The notes below the pieces were generated by a model, which searched no databases, had not been told where the DNA came from, and worked only from the letters and a program-made list of their open reading frames with translations. 64,000 nucleotides of DNA, taken from assembly GCA_032191485.1 (NCBI GenBank), contig JAVDOI010000016.1:1579081-1643080 (forward strand), given 5' to 3'. Both the position numbers and the translations under genes were made by a program. The DNA is from Leptoclinus maculatus (taxonomy: Eukaryota; Chordata; Actinopteri; Perciformes; Stichaeidae). Positions 11,778 through 23,200 of this stretch are shown here, one piece after another (the first letter of the stretch is position 1; each line of letters opens with the position of its first letter).

Positions 11778-14172
11778 CCACCTGAGGTAGAAAGATGCAT
11801 TTACAAAGTCACGAATGTTGTGTGGAAGTCCCTCTAAAGTTGCACTGAGGGGGAAAAAAAAAGCTTTGCAATATGATATATGTGAGCTTCCACGCTTTTC
11901 CTTTTAACTGTGCCTTAACGTCAATCGTCGTCACTTTTTTTTTTTTATCAGCCGCAATGCATTTTGGGTGCTTTTTAGTCCAGTAAGCTCACGTCTCATA
12001 CTAAGACATCTTGGCTCTTCTATTAGACATCCGGGGCATTTCTCGCCTCCACAAAAATCCACACTTTTGCAGTCAGAACGCACTGCATGTTCCATTCCCC
12101 CTCATACTTATAGCATGAACAGTACTTTATTACGCCTCTGTCCCCTTCTGTCTATTTCAGGACGTCGAACGAAGGAAGTGTGTAATTTAGAGAACAAGAC
12201 CCACGGGTTTGGATCTCTCCTGTAATGACCGATTTCACTGGAAACTACTTTGTAAAGTTAAAAGGAACACAAATCTTAAGTTTCATGAATACACTTTTAG
12301 CTGACAATAAGTAAATTAGGTATGGATTTTTTGACGGGGAATTAGGAGAATCCACTTTATCACTCGAGCAGCCAGTCGCGTTATTCAAACGGGAACCCTT
12401 TTGGATTGAAGGTGACGTTTCTCTGCAGATGAACGGCTGCATCGCAGCGTTCACGTTAACAAACGGATGGACACGCCCTGCAAGCGTCTGATTACTCTCC
12501 TCCCTGACTTCATTCATCATAAATAATAATAGTAACTCATTATTTATGTGCTGAGCAGCGGTTAGAATGAGGGGGTTAACCACTCCGCCAAATGGGAGTG
12601 CTTTGTCTGCTGTTGTCTCCGTCCAGACGCAGCTCACCGAGGTCACGGTTAAAAAAGTCAAAACGAGATTGCTGGATCTCATTAGGTGGCCATTGACATT
12701 CCACATCATTCTATTAGGACTCATCAGGGAGAAAATGACCCACAGAATGACCCTCTGGTGTAGGCCGGCAGACCGTGTAATCGTCAATTACTGAAATAAC
12801 TGTCTGCGGATTGAGGGATGAACAGTGGTCCACTGTGATGTCACACACCTCCCCATTAAGTGGCAAACAGACAAAAGCACAATTTATTTTCCTCTAATGT
12901 TTCTTGATGTAATCGACTCACATTTCAGCAGAACAAGAGGCTTATGGTTATGACCGTATGCGCTGAAACCTTCACATCAGTCATTCCCAAAGACTCAGGG
13001 GATTTTATTAGCAAATAAATGAACATGTATAGCTGCAGTACACCTTTGGGCCACACGAGGGAGCCAGAAGGTTTGTGTTGTGAATAGTTTAGCTTTCTTA
13101 TGACATTGTATCTAATATGAAAAGCTTTGTGTACATTCTAATAAAAAGAATGAGAAGGGCCACTTAAATGCATTTATTTGTCCTCATTTATAAAGTCTTT
13201 TACACGTAAATATGTTTTCAACAGCATGTGCATTAAAAGGTTTGACAAACATAGATCTCTTTGAGAGGTTTGGGGCAATGAAGGAACAAAGCAAGAGTTT
13301 GAGGGGAGACCCTTTCCTGTTTAAACATGACTATAACTATAACATAAAGACATATTTGTTTTCTAGTGTGGTGGTGGAACAACTCACAGGCCAGTGAACT
13401 CATCCAACACCAAACATCAGTGCTGGACCTCATTAACGCTCTCGTGGCTCAATGAGAGCAAAGAACTGCAGCCAGGTCCCAACGTCTGGTGCAGAGCTTT
13501 AACGGATCGGCTTGTACACAATATTAATAGACCATGTTTGAGACACGAACATATGGCTGTCTACTTTTGGCCATCTTCATTTTATTTCCTCCAGCCGGAA
13601 CGATCGGTTGGCTTTTATTTCATTGCATTTTTCTTTTAATTAAAAGTTCAAAGTCAACGATTGAATTCAAATGAACCAGAAATAAATGATGTTTTGCATT
13701 CAGCTACCACATTGAAACAAATTCATTTGACATTCAGTGTGTGAGATTGTGTGTCTCTCGTGGCGATGTGACTCTCTGTACACTAGAGGGCGGTACACAA
13801 TCACTGTTTGAAAGCCTCGTGTATTTGCCAGCGATGACACACACTGATTGTGTTCACGGTGCAGCTGTACGTCGGTATTTATGTTGGTGCACATGAATCA
13901 AATGTAACATTTCTCACCAAAGCAAACTAGTGGAAACAGACCTGCACGTCCTATGTTGGGCTTGAGAATGAAAGAAACCAAACTGTTTCATTGTCTGACT
14001 GAATGGAATTTGCTCTTTTCATGTAACTTTTAAAGTAAATATTAAATAACAGTTGAATTACCTGGCTCTGTTAGTTCCTTCCTGTCTACTCATATTCATG
14101 TTGGTTTTGTAAGAGAAGAGACAATCAGTGAACCACTATAACCTGTGTTCCTGTGTCATCATGGTGCCAGAC
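11778..14172. other. Convergent intergenic region
   Basis: The 3' flanks of the secreted-protein gene and ccdc172. Plus-strand AATAAA is at 13014 and 13140. Minus-strand AATAAA (TTTATT on plus) is at 13581 and 13614. None of these can be assigned with confidence. An acceptor-like CTATTTCAG at about 12153-12161 precedes a short frame that stops quickly. A 180-codon minus-strand open frame at 12245-12787 has no recognisable content. Confidence 0.4.
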
Positions 14173-14211
14173 CTACTGCTGCTCACTTCCCTGGCTGCTG
14201 TCCAGCTTCTG
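14173..14211 (-). CDS. ccdc172: ccdc172 coding exon 8 (last)
   Basis: Acceptor CTGTCAG (minus strand). Encodes QKLDSSQGSEQQ and TAG at 14175-14173. Using the next CAG, three bases on, would only drop one Gln. Minus-strand polyadenylation signals are not obvious close by. Confidence 0.75.
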   Translation of the reverse strand, partial: QKLDSSQGSEQQ

Positions 14212-17200
14212 CTGACAGAACAAATAAGAAGCAGAAATGAATGAAAGCCCACAAAGAACGAGGATGAATATGACTGTTTCCTTCTTCCTGGGTAACAGTG
14301 TGACAATGAATAACGGTGTGTCACACCGTAGAATGTGTGTTGAAGGTATTCTTTGTATAATAATCCCCTCTGATTGATTCTGGTAGGTCCTGTTTTGAAC
14401 TGGTTTCATTAGCTGAATAGAAGCCGCGTTCACAACGCAACGACTCACCGACTTCAGGAAGTGTATCTCTGAGCCGAGCGCCTCTCGCAGGAGCTCAAGC
14501 TCTCCGTCTTTATGCATCTCCAGCTCCGTCCTCAGCCTGGTCAAAAAAACAGAAAAGGAACCCGTGTCAGTCACTGAAGGAAAGAAAGGAAAAGCTCATG
14601 AAAAGCAATAACTTGAAAAGGAAAGATTTGGCTCTGAATATCCCTAAACAGCTTTCTCCAAAAGTTTGAAGTCTACATGGCTGATTTGATGCATTCAGAT
14701 GTACAGCATGCAACAGAAAATCACCACTTTCAGTATGTTTACAAGCACGAAAAACAACCTCAGTACCGGAAATACTCTCGCAGGCAAAATGTACAAGTTG
14801 TGTGAGTTGAGTGAATAGTGTCCGAGACTGTGGAAGGACCTTTTGTCGTAAGCTACAAGCTACTGGAAGCTAACAGGAAGTAGGGACACTTGAACATGTT
14901 GCTGACTAAGAAGTAAGCAGACATACGAACTTCACGGCAACACCACAGGAGACAATGCTGCCCCTTTGTCACAGGCTAAAACAAACCCATCTGTTCTCAA
15001 AAGTCAATATTTCCCACTATAGCTTCATGAACATGAATGATATTGTATCACTCCTGGGCCTTCTTGGGTCTGATGCCTCGGCGTGAGTTAACTGCCGTGG
15101 CAGGCGTCGGAGGATCTATACCGAGCCACACACATGAGCCTGAGACACGCTCGCCTCCATCTTTCTTTTATTGGAAGTTAATGAAACAATAAAACAGCGG
15201 AGCTGAAATTGCCCCCTCACAGTGTGAGAACAGCGGCGTTTTAAACTTTACTCTTCTCTGCGGAACTTACAAATCGGATTCTTTAAGGCGGAGCGTACCG
15301 GTTTCTTTTCAGACGCTATAATGATGTTTATAACAGCGAGACACTTTCTTTTTTTGGGGGGATATCGGGGGTTTAATATCAGATTTCTGCAGCGCAGTGA
15401 CATCTTCGGATGAGCCTTCGTGTGTAATATAGCAGTAATATATCACTGGATGAAAATAGGACACAATCATTGAGTGAATATCTCAGGTATTATATTTCCA
15501 TTCTGGTACGTGACAGTGAACGATGGACACCGGGAGCCACCCTGTTTTGCACACTGAACACTTTTTAAATGACTGTAGCACTCATTCAAATTGACACGCA
15601 TTCAATTTCCAACAATCAATAAGCGTGAGAGTTAAATATGCGCTTTAAAAGAGACGCTGCGGTGGCTGGAGGCAGGATTGATGGCGTCAGCTCAGAATGG
15701 ATGATCATAAGAATGAGTGAGAGGAGGCCTCTCTCCTCCCCAAAGCCACATCCTCAGCACTTCCTGAGGCTAATAAGCCCGGGGGGTAATGAAGGACCGA
15801 GTATCTTTAATGAGGCTGATGGATGAACAGGACACGCTGCCCACATGCATGATTTAAGGCTAATGCTGGGAGAAGGAGGGGCGCTCAAGAGAAGGACAAG
15901 AGAACAATAAATAAGGACGAGCACAACAAACCGAGCCCAGGATTAGGAAATGGGCCCATTTTGTGCCTCGTCAGGATGTCTCTAATTAAATACTGTATAC
16001 GTTAACTGAATACATATTCAAACCTCATCATCTCGATAGGTTTGGGGATTTGTTAATCACTTCACATGCATAGTATCGTGGAGGAGACATTATCCAAAGT
16101 AGTGGCATCAGCAATAACAATGACCCTTTCCTTCCTGGAACTCTATTGATCTCCGCTCTTTAATTAAATGAAGGAAGTCTCCTTGTGGAGGAACACGGTG
16201 GGCGGCGCTCACCTACCGGTCCTGTGTCAGTGCAGGAGGTCCTCCGATCATCTCCTACAAACTGAACTTCCATATTTGGATATGCCTCGATGTGAGGAGA
16301 TGAGGGCTGTTTGGATACAGGTTTTAGTGGTTTTGTAATATTACCGAGCTTCAGTTCAAAGTAGGGATGCTTGCGTTGCTTCGTTTGCTTCCCTTCACAT
16401 GTAAAAGTTTGTTCAGTGAAATCATACGTCACGTTTGAACTAAATAAATCGAACTGCATTTCTTTAGTTGGTTATTCGCTGGATTCAGTGTAAATACTTA
16501 CACTCGTTCACTGTGCCTTGCAGACCTCCCTGGTTCAATCACATTAGCCTCAGTTTCCTGTTTGTTTTTCCCTTTTCCGCTTGTTGACTGAATGAAATAC
16601 ACTTTCGGATCAAAGCCTCAATTAAGCCAAACGGTCCTAATGCTCTGTTATTTACACTTCCAGATCTGGACCGCAGCCAGCCGGATACAGAGAGAAGACA
16701 AACACAGACGCGTGGGCTCGCTGGTCTACTCAGCACTTCTCAACAGTATGATTCACTTCTGCTCTCAGTGAATAACACCTTCTGTCTAACGAGGACGCTG
16801 CGCCGCTTCCCGTTGTTAACACCGGGACTCCCCCTCTCGTCGTTTTTCTGAGTGCGTTTAGCATCACGAGAGGAACGGAGGCCACTGGTGCTGCTGCTGC
16901 TGCTAACGAGATGAATCTTCAGCAGTTATATTGAGAAAACAGCGGAGGCCCCGGCGAGGAGAGGACAGCCGCTGCACTTTTTTGTCCACCAAGCCGACTG
17001 ACGGGCCTGCGTAGACGGAGAACGCTCAACTAATTAAACATCACAGCTGCTCAGCAGGCAATATCTTAAATAGCAGAAAGCTCTAAGGAAGCCTCTGTGA
17101 ACTAACATTTTCTCTTTTATGAGCCGCTAAATAGCTTACCGCTGCGTTTCCATTTAGTTTTTGTTCTTTTTTTCGCCCCTCTGTGTTTGTGTTCTTTCTT

Positions 17201-20200
17201 CATTTCCCTGCAGCGTTTACTGTTTACTCTGTTGTGTCTCATAAGGATTCTTTTCTGTGACATACAGTCGTTGCAAATCAGAGGGCTGCATGCTGTGTCT
17301 GTGTGTGAACATGTATAAAGCACCTCCCAGCGTCCGGACAGCTGAGAACACTCACCTCAGACAGGTGCCGTCAGTGAGAGGCTTGCGACTGACAGACAGG
17401 CTCTCCGCTCGCAGAGATTCCGTCTTTGCTTCGGCTTCAATCGTCTGCCGATCCAGGTCTGCAGTCGGGAATAATAAATCACACACGACGTGACTTTCCT
17501 TCAAACAGACAAGACACGGGGGCATTGTTGAGACGTTTGCTGGAGGGGCCGGGGCAATGGGGACCAGGTTTGGATCACACAGTACCACCACCACAGTACC
17601 ACCATGACCCACAACTGTGAGGCGCTACACCTCTCCCACTCCAAAGGAGTTGCTCTCATGGATCAATCACTTCAAACTGGACTTCCTGGGAAGCTATTGT
17701 ATCTTCAAACCTGTAGCAACACATCCACAGCAACGCAGCTTTTATTTATTTTTTTATTGCAGTGCTATTTTCATTCCAAACACGCTTAAACCTGTATTTG
17801 CAGCTTCCAGCTGAGAATGCATAGTGTGTGGGTGTGAGCACAACCCCTCCAACACAGATTCAAAATCCACAAAATCAGTGACCTGGTTATGAAACCAGAA
17901 ACATACTTTATGTTCAACATCTGGGCTCAAGATACTGTACAAAGTGGCTCCTTTTCTCTACATTTGGTTTGTGTCAAGCAAAAGAATCACGGAAGGGTTT
18001 AAAGGGTGCTCCCTCTGAGCCGCATTATCCCCATTAGAATGAGCGTTTTGGTGCGTTCACCTTTGTGGGTGTGATCCAGGCCCTGCAGCTTGAGCGCGAG
18101 CGCTCTCTTCTCCTCCTGCACGGCGCTCACGTGATTGTTCCTGCGGCTCATCAGCTCCATCCCTGATTGTAGAGGGAGACAAGACGAGTCCTATTTCTGA
18201 TGATTGAGTAAAGAATCACCGGGAGGGCTGAAGTTTAGAACCTATTCACACCGCTCAGTGGGAGAAAACTTCCCAGGGAACGCAACTCTACAAACAATAA
18301 GAAAATGCTGCTCCTCAGAGCCCAGATTAAACACACATACTATGACGACACTGGTCCTCCTTTGTTAATAATAAGGGAGCTAAACCCTCAATCCTGCAGA
18401 ACTAATGGAAACACTTCAAACCATATCAAAGTAGAATTAGTCATTAAAAGTTGCTGGGCTTTGAGAGATATGACACGCTATTTGTTGGTTAAACTTAGTG
18501 ATTCAATTAAATACACATAGCTTTCCTATCCTTATCTTATAATAAGTAGTATCTTAACTGTCCTTCGGTGAGACGCGTTCTCAAAACACTCTCTTTCTGA
18601 TGGGTCACTGTTATCGCTAATTGCTTTAGCACACACACACACACACACGTGGATGGTGGTGTGTTCACAACTAGAGTCTCATTAGTGCTGCAGAGGTGTG
18701 TGTGTGTGTGTGAGTGAGAGCTACACAGAATGTATTATCATGGGGAGATGAGGAGCTTTTTACTTTGCTGGGTAGGCTGGTTTGTTAGGACACGAAGCAA
18801 ACCAAGTCCTGGACTAAACTGACTTTTATATGGAAGATTAAACTATTCAGTTTCATCAAGGACTACTGTAGCTGGCGTGGAAACACCTGAGCACATACAC
18901 CTGCACACAACCTTCAAACCCTCATGATCAACTCAGTATGAACTGGTCTTCACGCTCGGCTTGACTGTATCTTCATGATTTGATTTGGTCTACTTAAGAG
19001 GTTTTTTTCCATTACTTTAAACTGTTTTTTGATAAACTTCTGTGACCCAATCAAGAGCCTTGCATTAGAGCTGCAGTTGGTATCTTTTATAAAAAAATAA
19101 CTTTTTGTCATTTGGTCAAACTATCACTTTATCCTGACACTTGTAGAACGTTTCCTCCGACCGGTGCATTGTTTGGGCTCGACTGTTTTCAACTCAACAG
19201 TACACTAACGAGACGAGAAAAACACAATGCAGTAACAGAATCTGGATTATTATAAAATCATCAGTCCCATGTACTTCTGTCAGGGTTTAGTGACGGTTTG
19301 AACAAATATGATAAAAAGTTATTTCCATAAAAGTTACCAACTGCAGCTTTCATACACAATACAACTACTATATTTGATGATTCTAATTACTGATTTCTTT
19401 CTCCGACCACCATCTAAACATTTGAACCACATTCTTCCTGAAATCACACTGACTGCTGTCAGCATGCCCATCATTCTAATTACAGTAGAAAGCATCCGTC
19501 TACTGTGACAACAGTATACAACTGACGGTGTTGTAGGACCTTTGTGTAATGATTCCACCTCCCGCTCCAGCTCCAGGCTCTCGGTGTGCGTTTGGCTCTC
19601 GAACACCACGTCTCTGTTCCCGCAAAGACTGAAGTCACCGTTGAACCTTGAGATCTCTTGAAGGAAGTGTTCCTCTTCTTCTTCAGACTGCCGCTTTATC
19701 TTGGCCTGGTGTGAAAAAGACAGATCAGGGGAAACGCTTCCAACAATAATAAGAAAGCAGCTGCTTGTGATGAAGGACTTCTACTACTGCTACTCACAGT
19801 GTTGTTAATAATACTGTTCTGATGTATTATCTGACTTTTGTGCAATATTTTACACTTTAATTATTATCAAAAATATGTGTATTCATACTACACATAACAT
19901 GCTGTAAGATGTAAATATCGATTCAGGCTTTCAACCCACCAGACGTTCCCTTCGTTGGCTTCTCTGGCAGAGCAGCTCCCCAATTTGCTTCAACATCTGG
20001 TCCTCACATTTCTTCATCAGGCCGTGCTGCAGCCTCATCGCAGACAACTGCTGAGCCTGGAGCACAAGGAGACGAGTGGGCAGGTAAGAAACACAACCCG
20101 ACAGACAGACGGACTGAGAGGGACAAGCATGTCCGTGATCCCACAGAAGGAGAAATTAGATGAAATGAAGGATGGACAGCTGGTAAAAGGTGACATGTTG

Positions 20201-22016
20201 GTGAGCTCACTGGGTGAGAGTGAAATAAAAAATGTCTCAAGATGTCTTTTCTCCTGAAACATCTCTCTCTCTCTTTCTATATGTGTATATATCTCAATAC
20301 ACTTTCAAACTTTTCTTGTTTACTTCCCTTTGCCTCTCATCCTCCTGTGATTATATGGTACAGGCCAAAGGATAGAAGATTGCCAAATTACATAGGAGGG
20401 TAAATTCCTGTAGGACGCCTTTTAAAGATGCCTCAGTCATTACTTTCCGTACAGTTTCCCGTCCGTTACTCGAGCTGTCAAGGAGGTGAGTTTATTGTTT
20501 CTTATATGGTGGTGTACGTTTTTCAGCGAGCACAATCAGCTTCCAAGTTTTCTAAACAGTGTAATTATCTTAAGACAGCGCTCATAAACTGGGAGATGTT
20601 ACGTCATGAGAGCTGTAAACACACTGTGCTGTAAACACTCCCTGCATATCTGATGTAAACAGCTCCAATATTCCACTCTGAAGGGGGTCAGAAAAAGGTA
20701 TCACTGTGCTGCGTTCTCAGGCAGATAATACTCAGACAGACATGGCCTCCTATTCAGCAACCATTACTAATAAGAGCGTAATCTGCTCTTTTGATCGGAT
20801 GTCCACTTATACGAGCGCAGGAAGAAGTGAGCAATATTTCTGAGGGGTCAACGAGCCTGCCTTTGACATCATATCTCACACATGCTGACAGGTTTCACTA
20901 ATGTTATCCGGTGGAAATTAGCCATTGATCTGCAGTGGCACTTGCAGTTTGCACTGTTGATGAAAAGGAATGGGAGAGATTAAGTGTTTTAAATCATAAA
21001 GCAGATCAGCTCATCAATATGCCGATATGCACTTCTTTACCTCATATGTCAACGCCACTAATACTGTATGCAGCCCCAAGGTACAGCAATTATTGCTGTT
21101 ACTGACTTTTTTTCACAAGTAAAACTTGATACATTTAAAGCAATAACAAACAATCCCCGTTTTATAAATGCATGCCAGATGAGAAGTAAAAGTATGTTTT
21201 CCTCCTGACACAATGGACAAAATAGTAACATATTAACCAATACTTCATGATGTGACTGCTGCTTACGCAAGAAGCCCAGATGAACATTTACTGCGTCTAG
21301 AGGCACAGTTCATGGTCAGAATAAATGATATGCCACCGTGCAAATGAGGATAAGGCTGTGCAAATATCAGGCTTTTTCACCAGCAAGCTGCCATGAAACA
21401 GGCCATAGTCACATTCACCTCTTTAAAATTATTATTATTAATAAATAAATAAAACATGTTAAACCTATCAAAGTTATAAACCCATTAAAATGTTAAAATC
21501 CACTAAAGTTTATTATCGGGCACTATTTTGTGTCAGACAACCAATGATTTTGGTAATAACTTCAAACACAGCCTAACCAAATCATTAATATACTGTATAT
21601 ATAAAGTAAAAGAGAAAAAGCTAATTGTGTCATGGCGTCACCTTTTTATCGAGTTCCTTACTGGTCTTTTCATTCTTCTCAGTGGTGCTCTTGATCTTCT
21701 CATTACATCTGATGATGGCTACTTTGACTGAAATAAAAGATAAGGAGAAAGCTAATGTTAGATGGGTTAAACCAGAGAGAAATGCACCTTAGATAATGTA
21801 AATGTGGGTTGATAAAGAGGGAGGTTAGGCTAAATATTCATATTGCTAACCCGGCTAGGTAGCATTGTAGCTAGTCTGCCAATGTTAGGTAAGCTAACGC
21901 TATAGCTTGTTTTGCTAGCTGAAATGTATATTCATACCTTCTTTGATTTTTTGTGTCTGTTCAGTTAACTGTTGTTCAGTTTGAAGGATTTGTTGGAACA
22001 GTGTGTCTAAACTCAT
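14173..22016 (-). CDS. ccdc172: ccdc172, coiled-coil domain protein (tektin-2-binding protein), 8 coding exons
   Basis: Joined minus-strand exons 22016-21938, 21727-21642, 20056-19940, 19705-19540, 18162-18061, 17458-17356, 14536-14449 and 14211-14173 give 780 nt, or 259 residues; the human protein is about the same length. The start MSLDTLFQQI and IIRCNEKIK, EEEEEHFLQEI, LRTELEMHKD and EALGSEIHFLKS align collinearly with mammalian CCDC172. The sequence is almost all charged heptad-like coiled coil, with no signal peptide or membrane segment. In mammals the protein binds tektin-2 in the sperm tail (family knowledge). All introns are GT..AG; the exon 4 donor (AAAG|GTCCTA) is weak. ccdc172 is head-to-head with gfra1, as in mammals. 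Confidence 0.93.
14449..14536 (-). CDS. ccdc172: ccdc172 coding exon 7
   Basis: Acceptor CCAG|GCTGAGG, donor TCG|GTGAGT. Encodes residues 219-247 (LRTELEMHKDGEL, then EALGSEIHFLKS), the best-conserved C-terminal block of the family. Phase 0 at the end. Confidence 0.92.
14537..17355 (-). other. ccdc172 intron 6
   Basis: The longest ccdc172 intron, about 2.8 kb. It contains an unexplained same-strand open frame at 16459-16160 (listed separately). Otherwise unique-looking AT-rich DNA. Confidence 0.7.
16160..16459 (-). other. Unidentified exon-like open frame in ccdc172 intron 6
   Basis: A 99-codon ATG-started frame on the coding strand of ccdc172. The product includes YFELKLGNITKPLKPVSK and a hydrophilic stretch, followed by donor-like CCG|GTAGGT and GTGAGC at about 16220-16205. 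It is not part of the CCDC172 alignment, because exons 6 and 7 join in phase without it. It could be a cryptic exon, a transposon scrap or chance. Confidence 0.15.
17356..17458 (-). CDS. ccdc172: ccdc172 coding exon 6
   Basis: Acceptor GACTGCAG, donor TGAG|GTGAGT. Encodes residues 185-217 (DRQTIEAEAKTES, then VSRKPLTDGTCL), matching the human VSEKPQNDTECL block. Ends in phase 2. Confidence 0.92.
18061..18162 (-). CDS. ccdc172: ccdc172 coding exon 5
   Basis: Acceptor ACAATCAG, donor AAAG|GTGAAC. Encodes residues 151-183, starting MELMSRRNN. Only the phase-1 join from exon 4 keeps this frame open; a phase-0 join would hit TGA at once. Confidence 0.92.
18631..18712. repeat. Paired (AC)9 and (TG)8 runs
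   Basis: (AC)9 at 18631-18648 and a complementary (TG)n at 18697-18712, within ccdc172 intron 4. The two runs could pair as a hairpin. Confidence 0.85.
19067..19350. mobile_element. MITE-like element with terminal inverted repeats in ccdc172 intron 4
   Basis: The left end reads GAGCTGCAGTTGGTATCTTT and then AAAAATAACTTTTTGTCA. The right end, reverse-complemented, reads AAGCTGCAGTTGGTAACTTT and then GGAAATAACTTTTTATCA. This gives imperfect terminal inverted repeats of about 40 bp around a non-coding core of about 200 bp. No transposase frame is inside, so it is non-autonomous. The target duplication is unclear (CATTA versus CATAC flanks), so the superfamily is not assigned. Confidence 0.75.
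19540..19705 (-). CDS. ccdc172: ccdc172 coding exon 4
   Basis: Acceptor CACACCAG; encodes residues 95-149 (AKIKRQSEEEEEHFLQEIS, later TESLELEREVESLHK). The donor AAAG|GTCCTA departs from consensus at +3 to +5, but it is the only donor found that gives the phase needed by exon 5, and it lines the join up with human to within one residue. Confidence 0.85.
19940..20056 (-). CDS. ccdc172: ccdc172 coding exon 3
   Basis: Acceptor TGCTCCAG, donor CTG|GTGGGT. Encodes residues 56-94 (AQQLSAMRLQHGLMKKCEDQ and on), parallel to human VQQFSEKAFHLQLLKTHENA. Phase 0 at both ends. Confidence 0.9.
20057..21641 (-). other. ccdc172 intron 2
   Basis: About 1.6 kb without coding signal. Contains a CT-rich patch at about 20262-20278 and an ATT/ATAA-rich patch at about 21428-21452. 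Confidence 0.75.
21642..21727 (-). CDS. ccdc172: ccdc172 coding exon 2
   Basis: Acceptor TTTTATTTCAG, donor AAG|GTGACG. Encodes residues 27-55 (VKVAIIRCNEKIKSTTEKNE and on), matching human VRSEITRCREKIKKATEE. Ends in phase 0. Confidence 0.93.
21938..22016 (-). CDS. ccdc172: ccdc172 coding exon 1
   Basis: ATG at 22016-22014; encodes MSLDTLFQQILQTEQQL and on to E26. The donor is GAAG|GTATGA, phase 1. The first residues match mammalian MSLESLFQ, which fixes the start. Confidence 0.93.
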
Positions 22017-22142
22017 TTTTAGTCAATAAGTGGCATAATAAAGTCACCTAGAATCAATAGCGGAAGATATCCCACTGTATAGTGTTGACTAGCTAACACC
22101 TAGTTAGTCTCCTGTGACTAGCTAGCTAGTTACGCTAACGTA
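22017..22142 (-). promoter_or_regulatory. Putative ccdc172 5' UTR and proximal promoter
   Basis: Sequence immediately upstream of the ccdc172 start codon. It is rich in CTAGCTAG/TTAGC words and has no obvious TATA box. Assigned by position only; no transcription start can be read from the sequence. Confidence 0.35.
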
Positions 22143-22305
22143 ACGTAAACTACGCCGATGACGCAGCTTTCAGGAAACAACCGCGAAAGCTGCGTCAAAG
22201 GCGTAGTTTACGTCTACTTAGTTACGTTATGATTTACGTCTACTTAGTTGCGCTAACATATCTAAGTAGACGTAAACTACGCCTATGACGCGGCTTTCAG
22301 GAAAC
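22143..22305. repeat. Three-copy direct/inverted repeat cluster upstream of ccdc172
   Basis: Copy 1 (22143-22171, ACGTAAACTACGCCGATGAC and on) is inverted at 22185-22213 with two mismatches in 29. It recurs in direct orientation, with one or two changes, at 22270-22298, followed in both direct copies by AGGAAAC. The middle copy also pairs with the third over a longer arm (22185-22221 against 22262-22298). The cluster can therefore fold as either of two hairpins. It begins about 130 bp from the ccdc172 start codon. Confidence 0.9.
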
Positions 22306-23145
22306 GGCTGACACCGACCAGTTGGTTTGATCTTTGCACGCATTACTAATATGACAAACATTGCTCATAAACAATGAGCCATAGCAATTTATTTTGTCAA
22401 GTGACTGCTTTGAGAGTCACTAACGTTACCCCCCCTTTTAATACATAACGTTATATATTTATTTTTTTTACACTGTCATTGATCAGTCCAGTCCCCACTC
22501 AATTGTGGGACTGTTGGACTAATGAAGTGCTGTTTAGGCACAGTCAGCTTTCTCAACACTAATCCATTGAGACCCGCTGCTCACATTTGTCACAAAAAAA
22601 TATCCTGACTTTGACCAATTTTCTCGTTTCACCACTGGCACAGGGGGAAAAAAAGAAAAAATCTTCTGATCCGGTGCCATGAGCCACATTACCGTGTGAA
22701 ACGTTAAATGACCCGAAGGACTGCATCATTGTGACACGCATTTGCAAAATTAATATCACATATTGATTGAGGCTTTTCATAAATCACCAGACTGACTGGC
22801 AAGGCTCCCTTTGGAGACTTGAGAACAGCAAAGTCATCAAATATAAGCAGACAATTATCCCAGATAGTAGCCCCCGAGCCTGTCGTTCATTTGTACCCAT
22901 TTTCTGTCTCTCCGCCTGTCATGTTCCTCTGCAAAAAAAAAGAAATGAGCTGCGGACATTGGCCTGGGGCGTATCTATTTAACAAAATTGAAAGCCATTT
23001 TGAAAAGTGACTGTACCTTGCAGGATTGATTCATCGCACCTACCTAATCACAGCTTCCTTTTCAATAAGGGAGTATTCACTGGCGTTTAAATAAGCTATT
23101 TCATCCCATCTCTAAATGAACCTGCTCTCTCCCTCTCTCTCTGTA

Positions 23146-23152
<7 letters not shown>

Positions 23153-23198
<46 letters not shown>
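23153..23198 (+). repeat. (GT)n microsatellite
   Basis: Perfect GT repeat of 23 units in the ccdc172-gfra1 intergenic region. Confidence 0.97.

Positions 23199-23200
<2 letters not shown>

Noticed and set aside
12245..12787. 180-codon minus-strand open frame between the convergent genes
   Set aside because: No recognisable family. A frame of this length is within reach of chance in 64 kb read in six frames.
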